A DNA stretch of 64,000 nt from Ascidiimonas sp046199005 (GCA_046199005.1 CP176050.1:2418001-2482000); one strand, 5' to 3'; shown: positions 25,909 to 35,940, counted from the stretch's first letter. The notes: generated by a model from the sequence alone, not told the origin. Made by a program: numbers and translations.

Positions 25909-27168
25909 TTGAACACACTTTTATACAATATTAAGCAATTGATTCAGGTGCGAGATGAGCCGGTGGCATATCTTAAAGGAGCAGCTATGAAAATGCTTCC
26001 GGTGATAGAAGATGCCTATCTTGTGATTTCTGACGGATGTATTTCAGATTTTGGAGACATGAAAGATTGCCCTGTAGACGAAAACTATGGAAATCGCATC
26101 AATTGTGAAGGAAAATTAGTTTTGCCCGCATGGTGCGATAGTCACACTCATCTTGTATATGCAGGAAGCCGGGAGGATGAATTCAGAGATCGGATCAACG
26201 GTCTTTCTTATGAAGAGATTGCCGCAAGGGGCGGCGGTATTCTAAATTCTGTGAAAAAATTGAATTCTATTTCCGAGGAAGAGCTGTATGAAGTGTCTGC
26301 AGTCCGTTTAAAGGAACTGATAAATTTGGGTACTGGAGCGATAGAAATCAAAAGTGGATACGGCCTGAATACGGATGCAGAGATCAAAATGCTCAATGTG
26401 ATCAAACGACTTCAAAAGAACTTTCCCGTAGCTATTAAATCTACTTTTCTGGGCGCACATGCAATACCGGAAGCCTATAAAGGAAAGAAAGAGGAGTATC
26501 TCGACCTAATTATTAATGATATGCTCCCTAAGATTGCTGAACAGCAATTGGCAGACTATATAGACATCTTTTGTGAGCAAAATTATTTTTCTGCAGATGA
26601 TACTTATCGGTTGCTGTCTGCTGCGCAAGATTACGATCTTCCAGCTAAAATTCATGTGAATCAATTTACGGTTTCAGGAGGTGTGGAGGTCGCTTGTTCA
26701 TTAAATGCTAAATCTGTAGACCATTTAGAACTTCTTAGTGAAAGAGATATAGAAGCTCTTAAGAATAGCCAAACTATTCCGGTGGCTTTACCGGGATGTT
26801 CATTCTTTCTGGGTATACCGTATACTCCAGCCAGAACATTATTAGAGAACGACCTGCCATTGGCTTTAGCGTCTGACTATAATCCCGGGTCTGCTCCCTC
26901 TGGTAATATGAATTTTGTGGTTTCTCTGGCGTGTATTAAAATGAAAATGACTCCTGAAGAAGCTATTAATGCAGCTACGATCAATGCAGCATATGCTATG
27001 GGTCTTGAAAAGACTCATGGGAGTATCAGTAAGGGTAAAAATGCTAACCTCATCGTTACTAAAAAAATAAATAATTATAATTTTCTGCCTTATGCCTTTG
27101 GCGAGCCTCAAATAGAAAAGGTATTCATAAACGGAAGGTTAGTAAACTATCTTAGAGCAAACCCATAA
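25909..27168 (+). CDS. hutI: Imidazolonepropionase
   Basis: A 419-residue amidohydrolase. The metal-binding SHTHLVYAGSREDEF opens the barrel, followed by ARGGGILNSV, IEIKSGYGL, HVNQF and ALASDYNPGSAPS, all typical of HutI. It opens the imidazolone ring in histidine degradation to give N-formimidoylglutamate, the substrate of HutG at 28294. The start is a TTG: no ATG occurs in frame before residue ~27, and the N-terminal strand NTLLYNIKQLIQV is needed. HutH and HutU are not in the window. Confidence 0.93.
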   Translation: MNTLLYNIKQLIQVRDEPVAYLKGAAMKMLPVIEDAYLVISDGCISDFGDMKDCPVDENYGNRINCEGKLVLPAWCDSHTHLVYAGSREDEFRDRINGLSYEEIAARGGGILNSVKKLNSISEEELYEVSAVRLKELINLGTGAIEIKSGYGLNTDAEIKMLNVIKRLQKNFPVAIKSTFLGAHAIPEAYKGKKEEYLDLIINDMLPKIAEQQLADYIDIFCEQNYFSADDTYRLLSAAQDYDLPAKIHVNQFTVSGGVEVACSLNAKSVDHLELLSERDIEALKNSQTIPVALPGCSFFLGIPYTPARTLLENDLPLALASDYNPGSAPSGNMNFVVSLACIKMKMTPEEAINAATINAAYAMGLEKTHGSISKGKNANLIVTKKINNYNFLPYAFGEPQIEKVFINGRLVNYLRANP

Positions 27169-27234
27169 GGCATTTTCTTGAAACAAACAGTTATTTCGGG
27201 GTAAGCCTCGTGGTGTTAGATCCTTTGGCGGTAC
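27169..27234. repeat. 66-bp dispersed repeat, copy 1
   Basis: It starts directly after the hutI stop codon and matches 57030-57096 in the same orientation over its whole length, about four-fifths identical by eye. The central blocks TGAAACAAAC, AAGCCTCGTGG and ATCCTTTGGCGGTAC are fully conserved. In both places the GGTAC end abuts the U-tract of a terminator used by minus-strand transcripts. Confidence 0.75.
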
Positions 27235-27243
27235 TTATAAACT

Positions 27244-27271
27244 AAAAAACGCTCCGAGTGGAGCGTTTTTC
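27244..27271. terminator. Bidirectional terminator
   Basis: AAAAACGCTCC pairs with GGAGCGTTTTT around GAGT. It serves hutI (plus) and the coiled-coil protein gene (minus). Confidence 0.92.
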
Positions 27272-27288
27272 TATAGGGTTCTTAAATT

Positions 27289-28176
27289 TTATTTCAATAC
27301 AAATTTGGAGTTACTTAACTCATTTAAGCCTACGTCGTATACACGCACTTCATAATTACCTTCGGCAAAGTTATCTCCAGGCTTATTTACGTAATCACAT
27401 ACATCTAAGGCAGTGTTTTCGTAGAAAAAGTTAGAAACCTTGCTGTATGTAACAGAAATTCCGTCTTCTAAAGTAGCGGTAGCGTTCTCACCAATAATGT
27501 TACCAGCAGGATCTTTTACCTGAATGTAGAATTGACGATCACCAGAGTTTGCGATCTTATTTCCTGCTACGGTATAACAGATTTTGATCTTGTCTGCTCT
27601 TCTCGCTCTTGTAGTAGAAACTAATTTGCCACTGGAACGTTCTTTGACAGCATCGATTGAAAACTTTGCAAGGTTAAGCGCAGATCCCAGCTCAACAACT
27701 TTAGCAAGTTCTGTATTTTGTTCCACAAGGGAATCGGCTACAAAAGTTTGCGTCTGTAAAGCTACAATAGTACTATCACGTTGCATCGCGATCAATGTAT
27801 TGGATTTACGTAAAGAGTCGTTTTGTGCTAAAAGAAACTTTCTTTCTTTTTCTAGTAGTCTTACTTGCTTTCTGTATCTGTAAAGTGCTGAAATATCAGC
27901 CTTCATCGTCTTTACAGAGTCAATGTATTGGTCTATTCTTGCTCTTGCTTCTACCAATTCCTGATTTGTACTTTCACTTTCTTCAATGGCTCTGTCATAG
28001 TCAGATTTTAAATTATTCAAATCTTCAATAACGAAGTTCTTTTCATCAATAAGACGAGCAGTAGTCTCCTTCTTATCTTTATAAAGACTTGCTGTGTAAA
28101 ATAAAGTTCCTGCAAGTACTACACCTAGTAATACTGCAATTACTTTTAATCCATTGTTGTTTTTAGATTCAGTCAT
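27289..28176 (-). CDS. Membrane-anchored coiled-coil protein, unknown function
   Basis: A 295-residue protein: a short cytoplasmic start, one membrane segment (~11-28, VIAVLLGVVLAGTLFYTA), a coiled coil to ~150 (IDEKNFVIEDLNNLKSDYD, VRLLEKERKFLLAQNDSL) and a C-terminal beta-rich domain (~195-295) with FYIQVKDPAGNIIG and NYEVRVYDVGLNEL. It is sometimes labelled a ParA-like partitioning protein in Flavobacteria, but I see no ATPase motif. It is probably a periplasmic or cell-envelope scaffold. It sits between hutI and hutG on the opposite strand. Confidence 0.8.
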   Translation of the reverse strand: MTESKNNNGLKVIAVLLGVVLAGTLFYTASLYKDKKETTARLIDEKNFVIEDLNNLKSDYDRAIEESESTNQELVEARARIDQYIDSVKTMKADISALYRYRKQVRLLEKERKFLLAQNDSLRKSNTLIAMQRDSTIVALQTQTFVADSLVEQNTELAKVVELGSALNLAKFSIDAVKERSSGKLVSTTRARRADKIKICYTVAGNKIANSGDRQFYIQVKDPAGNIIGENATATLEDGISVTYSKVSNFFYENTALDVCDYVNKPGDNFAEGNYEVRVYDVGLNELSNSKFVLK

Positions 28177-28293
28177 AATAATAATATTTAGTTTAACGCT
28201 TCAAAATTTTTGCGTTCAGTGTATATACGTACGAAATAGTTTTTTAGATTTACGTAACACTATTTTTTTTCAAATGTACAATTTTTGAAATAC

Positions 28294-29319
28294 ATGCATA
28301 AAAAGCTCAAAACCTACACCGCCAAAGAAATAGACCAAATTATAAAGCGCAGAAAATCAGGCACAAAATTCGGTGAAAAAATACAGCTGCTTCGTTCTAC
28401 AGGTGCCTTAGAAAGAGAACTAAACGATTCCGATTCCAAATATGTACTGCTTGGAATACCAGAAGATGCAGGTATTATAGGCAATTTTGGCAAACCGGGC
28501 GCACGCAATGCCTGGAAACCTGCATTAAGTGCACTTCTTAATATGCAAGCGAATAGTTATTATAAGGCCTCAAAACTATTGCTTTTAGGGTATCTTGATT
28601 TCGAGAAAGAACTTAAAGAGTTAGATGCAATAAATGCAGAAGACAAAATATATATTGAGAAGGCAAGGGCAATCACAGCAGAAATTGACAAAGAAGTCAC
28701 CTATTATATAAGACTTATTGTAGCCTCAGGCAAAAAGCCAATTGTTGTAGGTGGCGGACATAACAACTGCTATGGTATCCTTAAAGGATGTGCTTTGGCA
28801 CTTAATCAGGCAATAAATACGCTCAATATAGATGCTCATACCGATCTTCGTCCTATAGAAGGAAGGCATAGTGGAAACGGATTTACCTATGCGTTAAGGG
28901 ACGGATTTTTACATCATTATTTCATCTTTGGCTTGCATGAAAATTACCTATCGAAGGAAATGCTCAAAAAAATCGCAGGAGGGACATATCCTATAAAATA
29001 TAATACCTACGAAGAACTAGAAATAAAAAACTCAAAAGGGATTGAATTTCAATTGAATGCAGCAAAGGAATTTCTAAGTATAAAGGCTTTTGGATTGGAA
29101 GTAGATTGTGATTCTATAATCGATATTCCAAGTAGCGCTATGACTCCATCCGGCTTTGAGGTAAAACAAGTACGTAAATTTGTTTACCATTTAAGCCAAC
29201 ATAAGAATGCGCAATACCTACACATTTGCGAGGCCGCACCATCTGCCGCGGACGACAGAGAATTGGAACAGACTGGCAAATTGATCGCTTATTTAATTAC
29301 AGATTTCATGAGGAAATAG
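28294..29319 (+). CDS. hutG: Formimidoylglutamase (arginase/ureohydrolase family)
   Basis: A 341-residue protein starting at ATG 28294 (the open frame extends to a TTG at 28285). Manganese-binding motifs of the ureohydrolase family are present: GGGHNNCYG, NIDAHTDLR and EVDCDSI. Together with hutI 1.1 kb upstream this points to formimidoylglutamate hydrolysis (to glutamate and formamide), the last step of histidine degradation, rather than arginase or agmatinase. The MarR-GNAT regulator gene follows after ~55 bases. Confidence 0.85.
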   Translation: MHKKLKTYTAKEIDQIIKRRKSGTKFGEKIQLLRSTGALERELNDSDSKYVLLGIPEDAGIIGNFGKPGARNAWKPALSALLNMQANSYYKASKLLLLGYLDFEKELKELDAINAEDKIYIEKARAITAEIDKEVTYYIRLIVASGKKPIVVGGGHNNCYGILKGCALALNQAINTLNIDAHTDLRPIEGRHSGNGFTYALRDGFLHHYFIFGLHENYLSKEMLKKIAGGTYPIKYNTYEELEIKNSKGIEFQLNAAKEFLSIKAFGLEVDCDSIIDIPSSAMTPSGFEVKQVRKFVYHLSQHKNAQYLHICEAAPSAADDRELEQTGKLIAYLITDFMRK

Positions 29320-29375
29320 CTCAGAATTTTGAATCATTCGCACTATTTTATATATTTACATAAGCACTTATATAA

Positions 29376-30338
29376 ATGATTATGGATAATTTCAATTCAT
29401 TTGAAGAACTAGGGCTTGGATCACGACTGGCAAGACTTAGCGACCGATTTATGAAGGAAATTCAGTGTGTTTATGATTTGCTGCAAATAGAATTTGAGCC
29501 CCATCTCTTTCCGGTTTTCAAGATTATTGCCGATCAACATGGCGTAACTAACACCTACATCTGTGAGCAACTCAAAATAACACAACCAGCAGTTACCCAA
29601 TCGATCAAAAAATTAGTTCAAAAAGGGTATGTGTCTCTAGAAAAAGACAGCTCCGATAAGCGAAGAGCGTCTATTACCCTAAGTTCAAAGGGTGACCTGC
29701 TTTTAAAGGAGTTAGAACCTATATGGACCGCTATCGATCTTACGGTTAAATCGCTAACGCATTTCTCCAGCAAATCATTGTTGCAAAGCGTTCAGGAGAT
29801 TGAAAATAAACTTGACGCCACCTCTCTTCATAAAAGTATTGTTGATAATTACCATTCCAGCCTCAAGAAAAGTACAGAAATAATTCCTTTTAATGTATTG
29901 CTAGCCCCTTATTTTAAAGAACTTAATATTGCGTGGTTAGAGAACTATTTTGTAGTAGAACCCTATGATATTGAGTTAATGGAAAATTGTGTTGAAAATA
30001 TTATTCACAAGGGTGGGTATATTTTCTTTTCAAAGACCCTTTCAAATATAAGCGGTACTTTTTCATTGATCAAAATAGAAGATGGTATATACGAATTAGG
30101 GAAAATGGCTGTCAAAGATCGGTATCAGGGACTGGGGATAGGTAAAATGCTAATGGAGTTTTGTCTTCGCTTTGCGAAAGAACAAAACTGGAAGGCAATC
30201 ATTTTATATTCAAATACGAAATTGGAAAGAGCCATACATATTTATAAAAATTATGGTTTTAAAGAAATTTCATTGGAACAAGACACACCTTATCTGCGAA
30301 GTAATATTAAAATGCGTTATGAGGTTCCCAGAGGATAA
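29376..30338 (+). CDS. MarR-type regulator fused to a GNAT acetyltransferase domain
   Basis: A 320-residue protein. Residues ~40-135 form a winged helix of the MarR type (EQLKITQPAVTQSIKKLVQKGYVSLEKDSSDKRR in two halves). Residues ~180-315 form a GNAT domain with the acetyl-CoA loop KDRYQGLGIGKML. Such fusions occur in Bacteroidota and other phyla. Lying directly behind hutG, it may regulate histidine catabolism, with the GNAT half sensing or modifying a pathway amine; that is inference. It converges with the hybrid kinase gene, with only 16 bases between the two stops. Confidence 0.87.
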   Translation: MIMDNFNSFEELGLGSRLARLSDRFMKEIQCVYDLLQIEFEPHLFPVFKIIADQHGVTNTYICEQLKITQPAVTQSIKKLVQKGYVSLEKDSSDKRRASITLSSKGDLLLKELEPIWTAIDLTVKSLTHFSSKSLLQSVQEIENKLDATSLHKSIVDNYHSSLKKSTEIIPFNVLLAPYFKELNIAWLENYFVVEPYDIELMENCVENIIHKGGYIFFSKTLSNISGTFSLIKIEDGIYELGKMAVKDRYQGLGIGKMLMEFCLRFAKEQNWKAIILYSNTKLERAIHIYKNYGFKEISLEQDTPYLRSNIKMRYEVPRG

Positions 30339-30354
30339 AAACTAGAAAATTGTC

Positions 30355-32604
30355 TTAGGCGATCGCCTGATTTTTATTGATATTCCTTAGGATAATCTTA
30401 TAGAATTCGCTTTTGTCAAACGGTTTATTAATAATATCGTTTATTTCTGCTCTTTCTATATCGTCTTTTACATCTTCTATTTCTACCGCCGTGAGGGCAA
30501 CTATAGGGGTTTCCTTGTCAAACTCACGTATTTTAATAGAGGCTTCGATCCCACTCATCAGTGGCATATTAAGATCCATTAGAATAAGATCGTATTTATT
30601 GCGTTTCACATATTCGATGGCGGTTAATCCGTTATCGACTACCTCGCATTCAAAATTCTCTTTGAGCAAAATGTTCTTAGTGACTATTTGATTAATCTTA
30701 TTGTCTTCAACGATCAATACTTTATATCCCTTACCAAATATGCTTCCGCTTAAAGCATTCTTTTCCAATGCTTTTTCTTTTACTAATTCTCCAGCACTCT
30801 CGGAGGCTATTTCAAAATCAAGATTGAAATTAAAGGCAGCTCCTTCTCCTTCTGAGCTGGTTAGCCTAATTTCTCCATCCATCAGATCAATTAGCTTTTT
30901 AACAATAGAAAGACCTAGCCCTGTGCCTTGATATTCATTATTCTCTCTGTCTAATTGTGAGAAGTTTTCAAAGATCTCTTCATGCTTCTCTTTGGGTATC
31001 CCCGGACCATCATCTTTGACGATAAAGTTCACTGAAGCCACATTATTTTTTATCGTAACCAGTTTGAGAAAGATCCAAATATTCCCATAGGAGGTAAATT
31101 TGACCGCATTTCCTATGAGATTTATAAGAATCTGTGAAAGAGGCACATCATCTCCCTTAAGTACCTCCGGAATTTGTTTGTCTATATAAACATGAATCTT
31201 ATTATTTTTCTTGTCTAACTGAAACTTAAAAGAATTAATAACGTCTTCTACAAGATCACGAATATTAAAAGGTGTTTTGTCAAAGGAAACTTTATTAGAC
31301 TCGATTTTGCTCAGGTTAAGGATATCGTTTATTAAATTAAGAAGGTAATCACCTGAAAATTTCAGGGATTTTAAATACTGATTTTCCTGAGCTGATAAGT
31401 TATTTTCTTCTAACAACAAACTAGTCAAGCCCACCACCCCATATAGCGGAGTTCTTAATTCGTGGCTGACTGTAGATATAAATTGAGATTTAAGTCGTGA
31501 TAATTTCTCTGCCTCTTCTTTTGCGGCTTTCAAATGCTCGTTTCTGGTTTTTAGCATGCCTGTTAAACGGTCTTGAGATTGTTTGTGTTTTTGCATCAGA
31601 AACCATAAAGTGATTCCAAAAGCTATCAATAGAAATGCATAGATGAACCAATGTCCATATTTACTAAAAAAACCTTTATTCTGGTTTCCGGGGTTCAATT
31701 GATCGCGAGTTTGCAAAACATCGGCAAAAGTATCTGAAGATCTTCTGTTCGAAGTATTCAGGCCTGCGGTAGTTTCCTGTGCCTGTATGAAACTGTTTTT
31801 TAACCTCTCTACGATTTGTTGTTTGTATTTCTGCCCTTCTTGTCTGGCATTGGCGGCCAAGTCATCTCTACCCAAACGATCATACACTTCTGATTTCGCC
31901 AAGTAAGCATCTGCCAGCTCGTCAATAAGATTTGCTTTGTTTCCAGTGGAAATAGCTTTATCATAAAATTCAATGGCTTTTCGGTACTCATTTTTAAGTC
32001 CGTAATACTTTCCAAATAGAAAGTTTACATAGAATTCAAGTGCCTCGTTTTCATAACGTTGTAAATAAACCTTGGCGCTATTGAGTTCGTTATAAGCGTT
32101 ATCCAACTCACCCGATTCTAAATAATTCCAAGCGATGTTGATGGTGGGTGTAAGTATTTCAGGGATGTCTTCATGCTTGTTGGCTATTTGCCGTGCTTTT
32201 AAATAGTAGCTGTTACTCCTCGAAAGATCTTTGTGATATACGACATAAATATTTCCTAAATTGTTCTGAGCCCTTCCAATCAACGTATCATTTCCTATTA
32301 ACCTGGCATAATCGATTGATTTCTCATAGCTTTTTTGGGCTTTTTCGTAGGCTTCAAGTGCCTCGTAGTTAATTCCCAAGACATTATAAGCACGACTCAG
32401 ATAGTAAGAATCATTTTCCGACTGAGACAAACTGATTACTTTCTGGGCAACTACGATAGATTGTGCGTAGGCATAGGAATCTTGCAGTTTTTCAGCTTGT
32501 GCAAAAAACTTTAGAATACTGTCTTTTTTGGCATTGCTATTTTCCTGAGAAAATACCCAAAAACAAACCAAAAATAGAAGAATTGTAACTAGAAATCGTT
32601 TCAA
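30355..32604 (-). CDS. Hybrid histidine kinase with periplasmic TPR sensor (paralogue 1)
   Basis: A 749-residue protein: signal/anchor (1-19), six or so TPR repeats (~30-265), a transmembrane helix (~315-335, WFIYAFLLIAFGITLWFLM), HisKA with phospho-His381 (STVSHELRTPLYG), HATPase_c (N box NLIGNAVKF, DDGPGIP, GTGLGLSIVKKL) and a C-terminal receiver with phospho-Asp677 (ILMDLNMPLMSG). It is a tandem paralogue of the gene at 32773. The output partner (probably a phosphotransfer protein) is not in the window. Signal unknown; TPRs suggest protein or peptide sensing. Confidence 0.93.
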   Translation of the reverse strand: MKRFLVTILLFLVCFWVFSQENSNAKKDSILKFFAQAEKLQDSYAYAQSIVVAQKVISLSQSENDSYYLSRAYNVLGINYEALEAYEKAQKSYEKSIDYARLIGNDTLIGRAQNNLGNIYVVYHKDLSRSNSYYLKARQIANKHEDIPEILTPTINIAWNYLESGELDNAYNELNSAKVYLQRYENEALEFYVNFLFGKYYGLKNEYRKAIEFYDKAISTGNKANLIDELADAYLAKSEVYDRLGRDDLAANARQEGQKYKQQIVERLKNSFIQAQETTAGLNTSNRRSSDTFADVLQTRDQLNPGNQNKGFFSKYGHWFIYAFLLIAFGITLWFLMQKHKQSQDRLTGMLKTRNEHLKAAKEEAEKLSRLKSQFISTVSHELRTPLYGVVGLTSLLLEENNLSAQENQYLKSLKFSGDYLLNLINDILNLSKIESNKVSFDKTPFNIRDLVEDVINSFKFQLDKKNNKIHVYIDKQIPEVLKGDDVPLSQILINLIGNAVKFTSYGNIWIFLKLVTIKNNVASVNFIVKDDGPGIPKEKHEEIFENFSQLDRENNEYQGTGLGLSIVKKLIDLMDGEIRLTSSEGEGAAFNFNLDFEIASESAGELVKEKALEKNALSGSIFGKGYKVLIVEDNKINQIVTKNILLKENFECEVVDNGLTAIEYVKRNKYDLILMDLNMPLMSGIEASIKIREFDKETPIVALTAVEIEDVKDDIERAEINDIINKPFDKSEFYKIILRNINKNQAIA

Positions 32605-32772
32605 CTTTATGAACTATAACCGGGATAATTTTAAGCATTAAAATGCACTAAAAAAAATTATTCGATAATTAGACGATAAAGTGATTAATTTCTTGGAAGT
32701 AAGGTTAAGTAAATCTCAAAAAACATAAATTATAATTTACAGTTTTGAGCATTATGTGACAAAAATAGTTGC

Positions 32773-34995
32773 TTATAAAAAGTTTTTCTCAGTTTTTCGA
32801 ATGTTCTTTAGAATTACCTGATAAAACTCCTGATTATCGTAAGGCTTATTAATTATGTCTGTAAGCCCCGATTCGAAAACTTTGAACTTAATTTCTTCTA
32901 TGGCAACAGCTGTTAATGCTATTATAGGAATTTCTTCGTTGAACTCTCTTATTTTTTTTGTCGCATCAAACCCATTCATTCGAGGCATATTGAGATCCAT
33001 AAGTACCAGATCAAAATCATTGGTTCTCACTGCTTCTATAGCATCAAGACCGTTGTCTACTATACTGGTTTCAAAGTTTTCTTTATGCAAGATATTTTGG
33101 GTAACGATCTGATTAATTTTATTGTCTTCAACGATCAAAATCTTATTATTCAAGATCTTTTCTGGTTCTCTTTGCAAGCCAACTTTCTCAATGGCCGCAT
33201 ATTTACCTTTGTTGAACGCTATTTCAAAGCTAAATTTAGATCCTTTTCCACGTTCACTTTCCAATTCGATCTCACCTCCAAAGAGATCTACTAACTTTTT
33301 CACGATGGAAAGGCCCAATCCGGTTCCCTGAAAATCAATATGATCGCGATCTACTTGTGAGAAATTCTCAAAGATCTCTTTCTGCTTTTCCTTTGGGATC
33401 CCAATACCATTATCTTCTACTTCAAATCGAATTTTAATCGGTTCTTTTGACTTTTCCATTGAAACTTTGATGGCTCGAAACCAAATATCTCCGTGCGGAG
33501 TAAATTTTATCGAATTACCAATCAGGTTGATTAAAATTTGTGATAACCTAACCATATCACCCTTCAAGACTTCTGGAATTCTTTCATCAATTTCCACATG
33601 CATATCAATCTTGGTTTGTTCTAATTGATATTCGAAAGAGTTTACAATGTTTTGGAAAAGGGTTTTTATGCTAAAATCTGTTTCTTCTAATTTTAGTTTA
33701 TTTGATTCTATTTTGCTCAGCTGTAGAATATCGTTAATTAGATTGAGCAGGTAATCCCCAGAGAACTTTAAGGAGTTCAAATATTGATGTTCTTTTTTAG
33801 AGAGATTAGATTCTTCTAGTAAAAGTGATGTAAGCCCAACTACCCCATACAATGGCGTACGAAGTTCATGACTAACCGTAGAAATAAACTGTGTTTTTAA
33901 CTGCGAAAGTTTTTCTGCCTCTTGCTTAGCTTTCTCTAACGTTCTGTTCTGCGTTTGTAACATATCGCTAAGCTTATTCTTAGCCATGTAGTTTTTGTAG
34001 AGCGCCAATAGTAAAATAAATAAGATAATAACCACAAGAACAGCTATCAAAGTAACTATACGAGATCTTTTTGCAATAGCTGCCTGTAATTCTTTTTCTT
34101 CTTTCGCCTTTTGTAAACTTAGCTTGTTTTCTTCGTAGTCAAATTTTGCCCTGGCAATTTGTATTTGTTTAACTCTTTCTTTTTCGGTAAACTTTGATTT
34201 GTACTTATCATATTCTTTAAAGGCAGCCACTGCCTCTGATAAGCGACCCTGATCTTCAAATAAAGCAGCCCGTTCTTTGTAGATATCTTTGAGCTCATAG
34301 AACATATCTCTTTTTTCTGCTATTCGGGTAGCTTCATTTAAGAGTTCCAGCGCTTTCCCATAGTTTTTTTTACTTCTGTAATATTGAGAAAGAAGATAAT
34401 TTACATGTACTTTTCCATCAGTAGCACCGTGATTCTCATCGTAGGTATACTCATAACCTTCTTTTAGATATGGTAATGCTTTGTCGAATTCACCATTATC
34501 AATATAGGTCCAGCCAATATTAATAATGGGGATCGTCATTTCAAATGTATCCTTTATCTTCTTTGCCAGTTCAAGTGCTTTTTCATAGTACTTGAGTCCC
34601 AGTTCCTTCTTTTTAAAACCATCAGAATAAACATTTCCTAGATTGTTATATGACCAGGCCAGTAGTGTATCATTTTCAAGCTCTAAGGCCAATTGCAGCG
34701 CTTTATCATAACTGTACTCTGCACTTTCGTATTCGCTGATGAGTTCATAATTCACACCTATTTCATTGTATCCGTGATAAATGTATTTTTTATCATTTAT
34801 TTTACGCGCCAATTCAATAGCTTGTGTTGCTAATTCTATAGCAGTTTTTACCTCATTCGCAGCTTCCGCTTCATAAGAATTATTAAGAAGCGTTTCAATA
34901 CTGTCTTTAAAAATTTTTGTATCAGGAGAATCTTGTGCATAAGATATTGCACAAAAATATAGCATAAAGAAGACGATAAGAATATTCGTTCTCAA
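32773..34995 (-). CDS. Hybrid histidine kinase with periplasmic TPR sensor (paralogue 2)
   Basis: A 740-residue protein with the same order as its neighbour: signal peptide (1-20), TPR repeats (~35-280), transmembrane helix (~308-330), HisKA with His376 (STVSHELRTPLYG), HATPase_c (NLIGNSIKF, GTGLGLSIVKKL) and receiver with Asp667 (VLMDLNMPRMNG). The kinase core is closely similar to paralogue 1 while the TPR part is more diverged, as expected after a tandem duplication with new sensing. The 168-base gap between them and the gap upstream hold no further gene. Confidence 0.93.
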   Translation of the reverse strand: MRTNILIVFFMLYFCAISYAQDSPDTKIFKDSIETLLNNSYEAEAANEVKTAIELATQAIELARKINDKKYIYHGYNEIGVNYELISEYESAEYSYDKALQLALELENDTLLAWSYNNLGNVYSDGFKKKELGLKYYEKALELAKKIKDTFEMTIPIINIGWTYIDNGEFDKALPYLKEGYEYTYDENHGATDGKVHVNYLLSQYYRSKKNYGKALELLNEATRIAEKRDMFYELKDIYKERAALFEDQGRLSEAVAAFKEYDKYKSKFTEKERVKQIQIARAKFDYEENKLSLQKAKEEKELQAAIAKRSRIVTLIAVLVVIILFILLLALYKNYMAKNKLSDMLQTQNRTLEKAKQEAEKLSQLKTQFISTVSHELRTPLYGVVGLTSLLLEESNLSKKEHQYLNSLKFSGDYLLNLINDILQLSKIESNKLKLEETDFSIKTLFQNIVNSFEYQLEQTKIDMHVEIDERIPEVLKGDMVRLSQILINLIGNSIKFTPHGDIWFRAIKVSMEKSKEPIKIRFEVEDNGIGIPKEKQKEIFENFSQVDRDHIDFQGTGLGLSIVKKLVDLFGGEIELESERGKGSKFSFEIAFNKGKYAAIEKVGLQREPEKILNNKILIVEDNKINQIVTQNILHKENFETSIVDNGLDAIEAVRTNDFDLVLMDLNMPRMNGFDATKKIREFNEEIPIIALTAVAIEEIKFKVFESGLTDIINKPYDNQEFYQVILKNIRKTEKNFL

Positions 34996-35096
34996 TGGAT
35001 TAAGATTTGGATATGCAATTTATATATTTTATCAATACATAGGTATTATACAGCGGATAATCAGAGAAAATATTCGACGAGCGGTACTAAAACAGT

Positions 35097-35104
35097 TATA
35101 TTTG
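35097..35104 (+). promoter_or_regulatory. -7 element (TATATTTG)
   Basis: Perfect TAnnTTTG, 19 bases before the ATG of the MBL-fold gene. Confidence 0.5.
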
Positions 35105-35123
35105 TCCTATATTTAAAAGAAAA

Positions 35124-35864
35124 ATGAGAAATTTATTTTGTTTGCTTCTGTTGGTAAATGCTTCTTTATCGGGTCAATCCATTCAAAAAATGGAAAACAC
35201 TTCTATTTCATTTTTACCGATTCAGCACGCCACATTTGTGATTCAGACGGACAGTCTTGTTATTTATATAGACCCCTATGGTGGTGAAGAAAAGTTTAAA
35301 GGTTTACCCGAACCTGATCTTATTCTCATCACAGATATTCACGGTGATCATCTCAACTTACCAACACTGGAAAGCATTAATACGGAAAAAGCAAGGTTCA
35401 TTGTTCCATCAGCAGTAGCATCTAAATTACCTGAGAAATTTAAAGATAATGCAGTTATTCTGGATAATGGAAGCGAAACAACATACGATGATTTGCGTAT
35501 CGAAGCTGTTCCTATGTACAACCTTCCCGAAGATGAGACAAGCAGACACACCAAAGGGAGAGGAAACGGTTATGTAATCACTATTGAAAATAAACGTATT
35601 TATATTAGTGGTGATACAGAGGATATTCCTGAAATGCGCAATTTGAAAAATATTGATATCGCATTCGTGTGTATGAATTTACCGTACACGATGGATATTG
35701 ATCAGGCAGCCGATGCCGTTCTGGAATTCAAACCCAAGACGGTATATCCCTATCACTACAGAGGAAAGCCTGGTTTGAGCGATATAGAAGCCTTTAAGAA
35801 GTTAGTAAACTCCGGGAATGACGCAATTGAAGTAGTTCTCCTTGATTGGTATCCAAAACCCTGA
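35124..35864 (+). CDS. Secreted MBL-fold metal-dependent hydrolase (UlaG-like)
   Basis: A 246-residue protein with a signal peptide (1-17). The metal-binding motif TDIHGDHLNLP is the MBL HxHxDH in variant form (the first His is replaced by Asp). ISGDTEDIPEM supplies the later Asp and YPYHYRG the final His. The beta-lactamase-like fold resembles UlaG-type hydrolases. The secreted location is unusual for UlaG, which is cytoplasmic. Substrate unknown. It ends at a strong terminator. Confidence 0.85.
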   Translation: MRNLFCLLLLVNASLSGQSIQKMENTSISFLPIQHATFVIQTDSLVIYIDPYGGEEKFKGLPEPDLILITDIHGDHLNLPTLESINTEKARFIVPSAVASKLPEKFKDNAVILDNGSETTYDDLRIEAVPMYNLPEDETSRHTKGRGNGYVITIENKRIYISGDTEDIPEMRNLKNIDIAFVCMNLPYTMDIDQAADAVLEFKPKTVYPYHYRGKPGLSDIEAFKKLVNSGNDAIEVVLLDWYPKP

Positions 35865-35881
35865 AAAAACAGCTAAATGAT

Positions 35882-35912
35882 AAAGCCTGTAATTCAAATT
35901 ACAGGCTTTTTA
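35882..35912. terminator. Terminator
   Basis: AAAGCCTGTAATT pairs with AATTACAGGCTTT with a two-base loop and T5 on the plus strand. Confidence 0.9.
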
Positions 35913-35940
35913 TAGTTTCTGCAAATACGAAACCAGAAAG

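Noticed and set aside
27584..28031. Plus-strand frames opposite the coiled-coil protein gene
   Set aside because: Low-complexity antisense products; the minus frame has a membrane anchor, coiled coil and folded domain and is the real gene.
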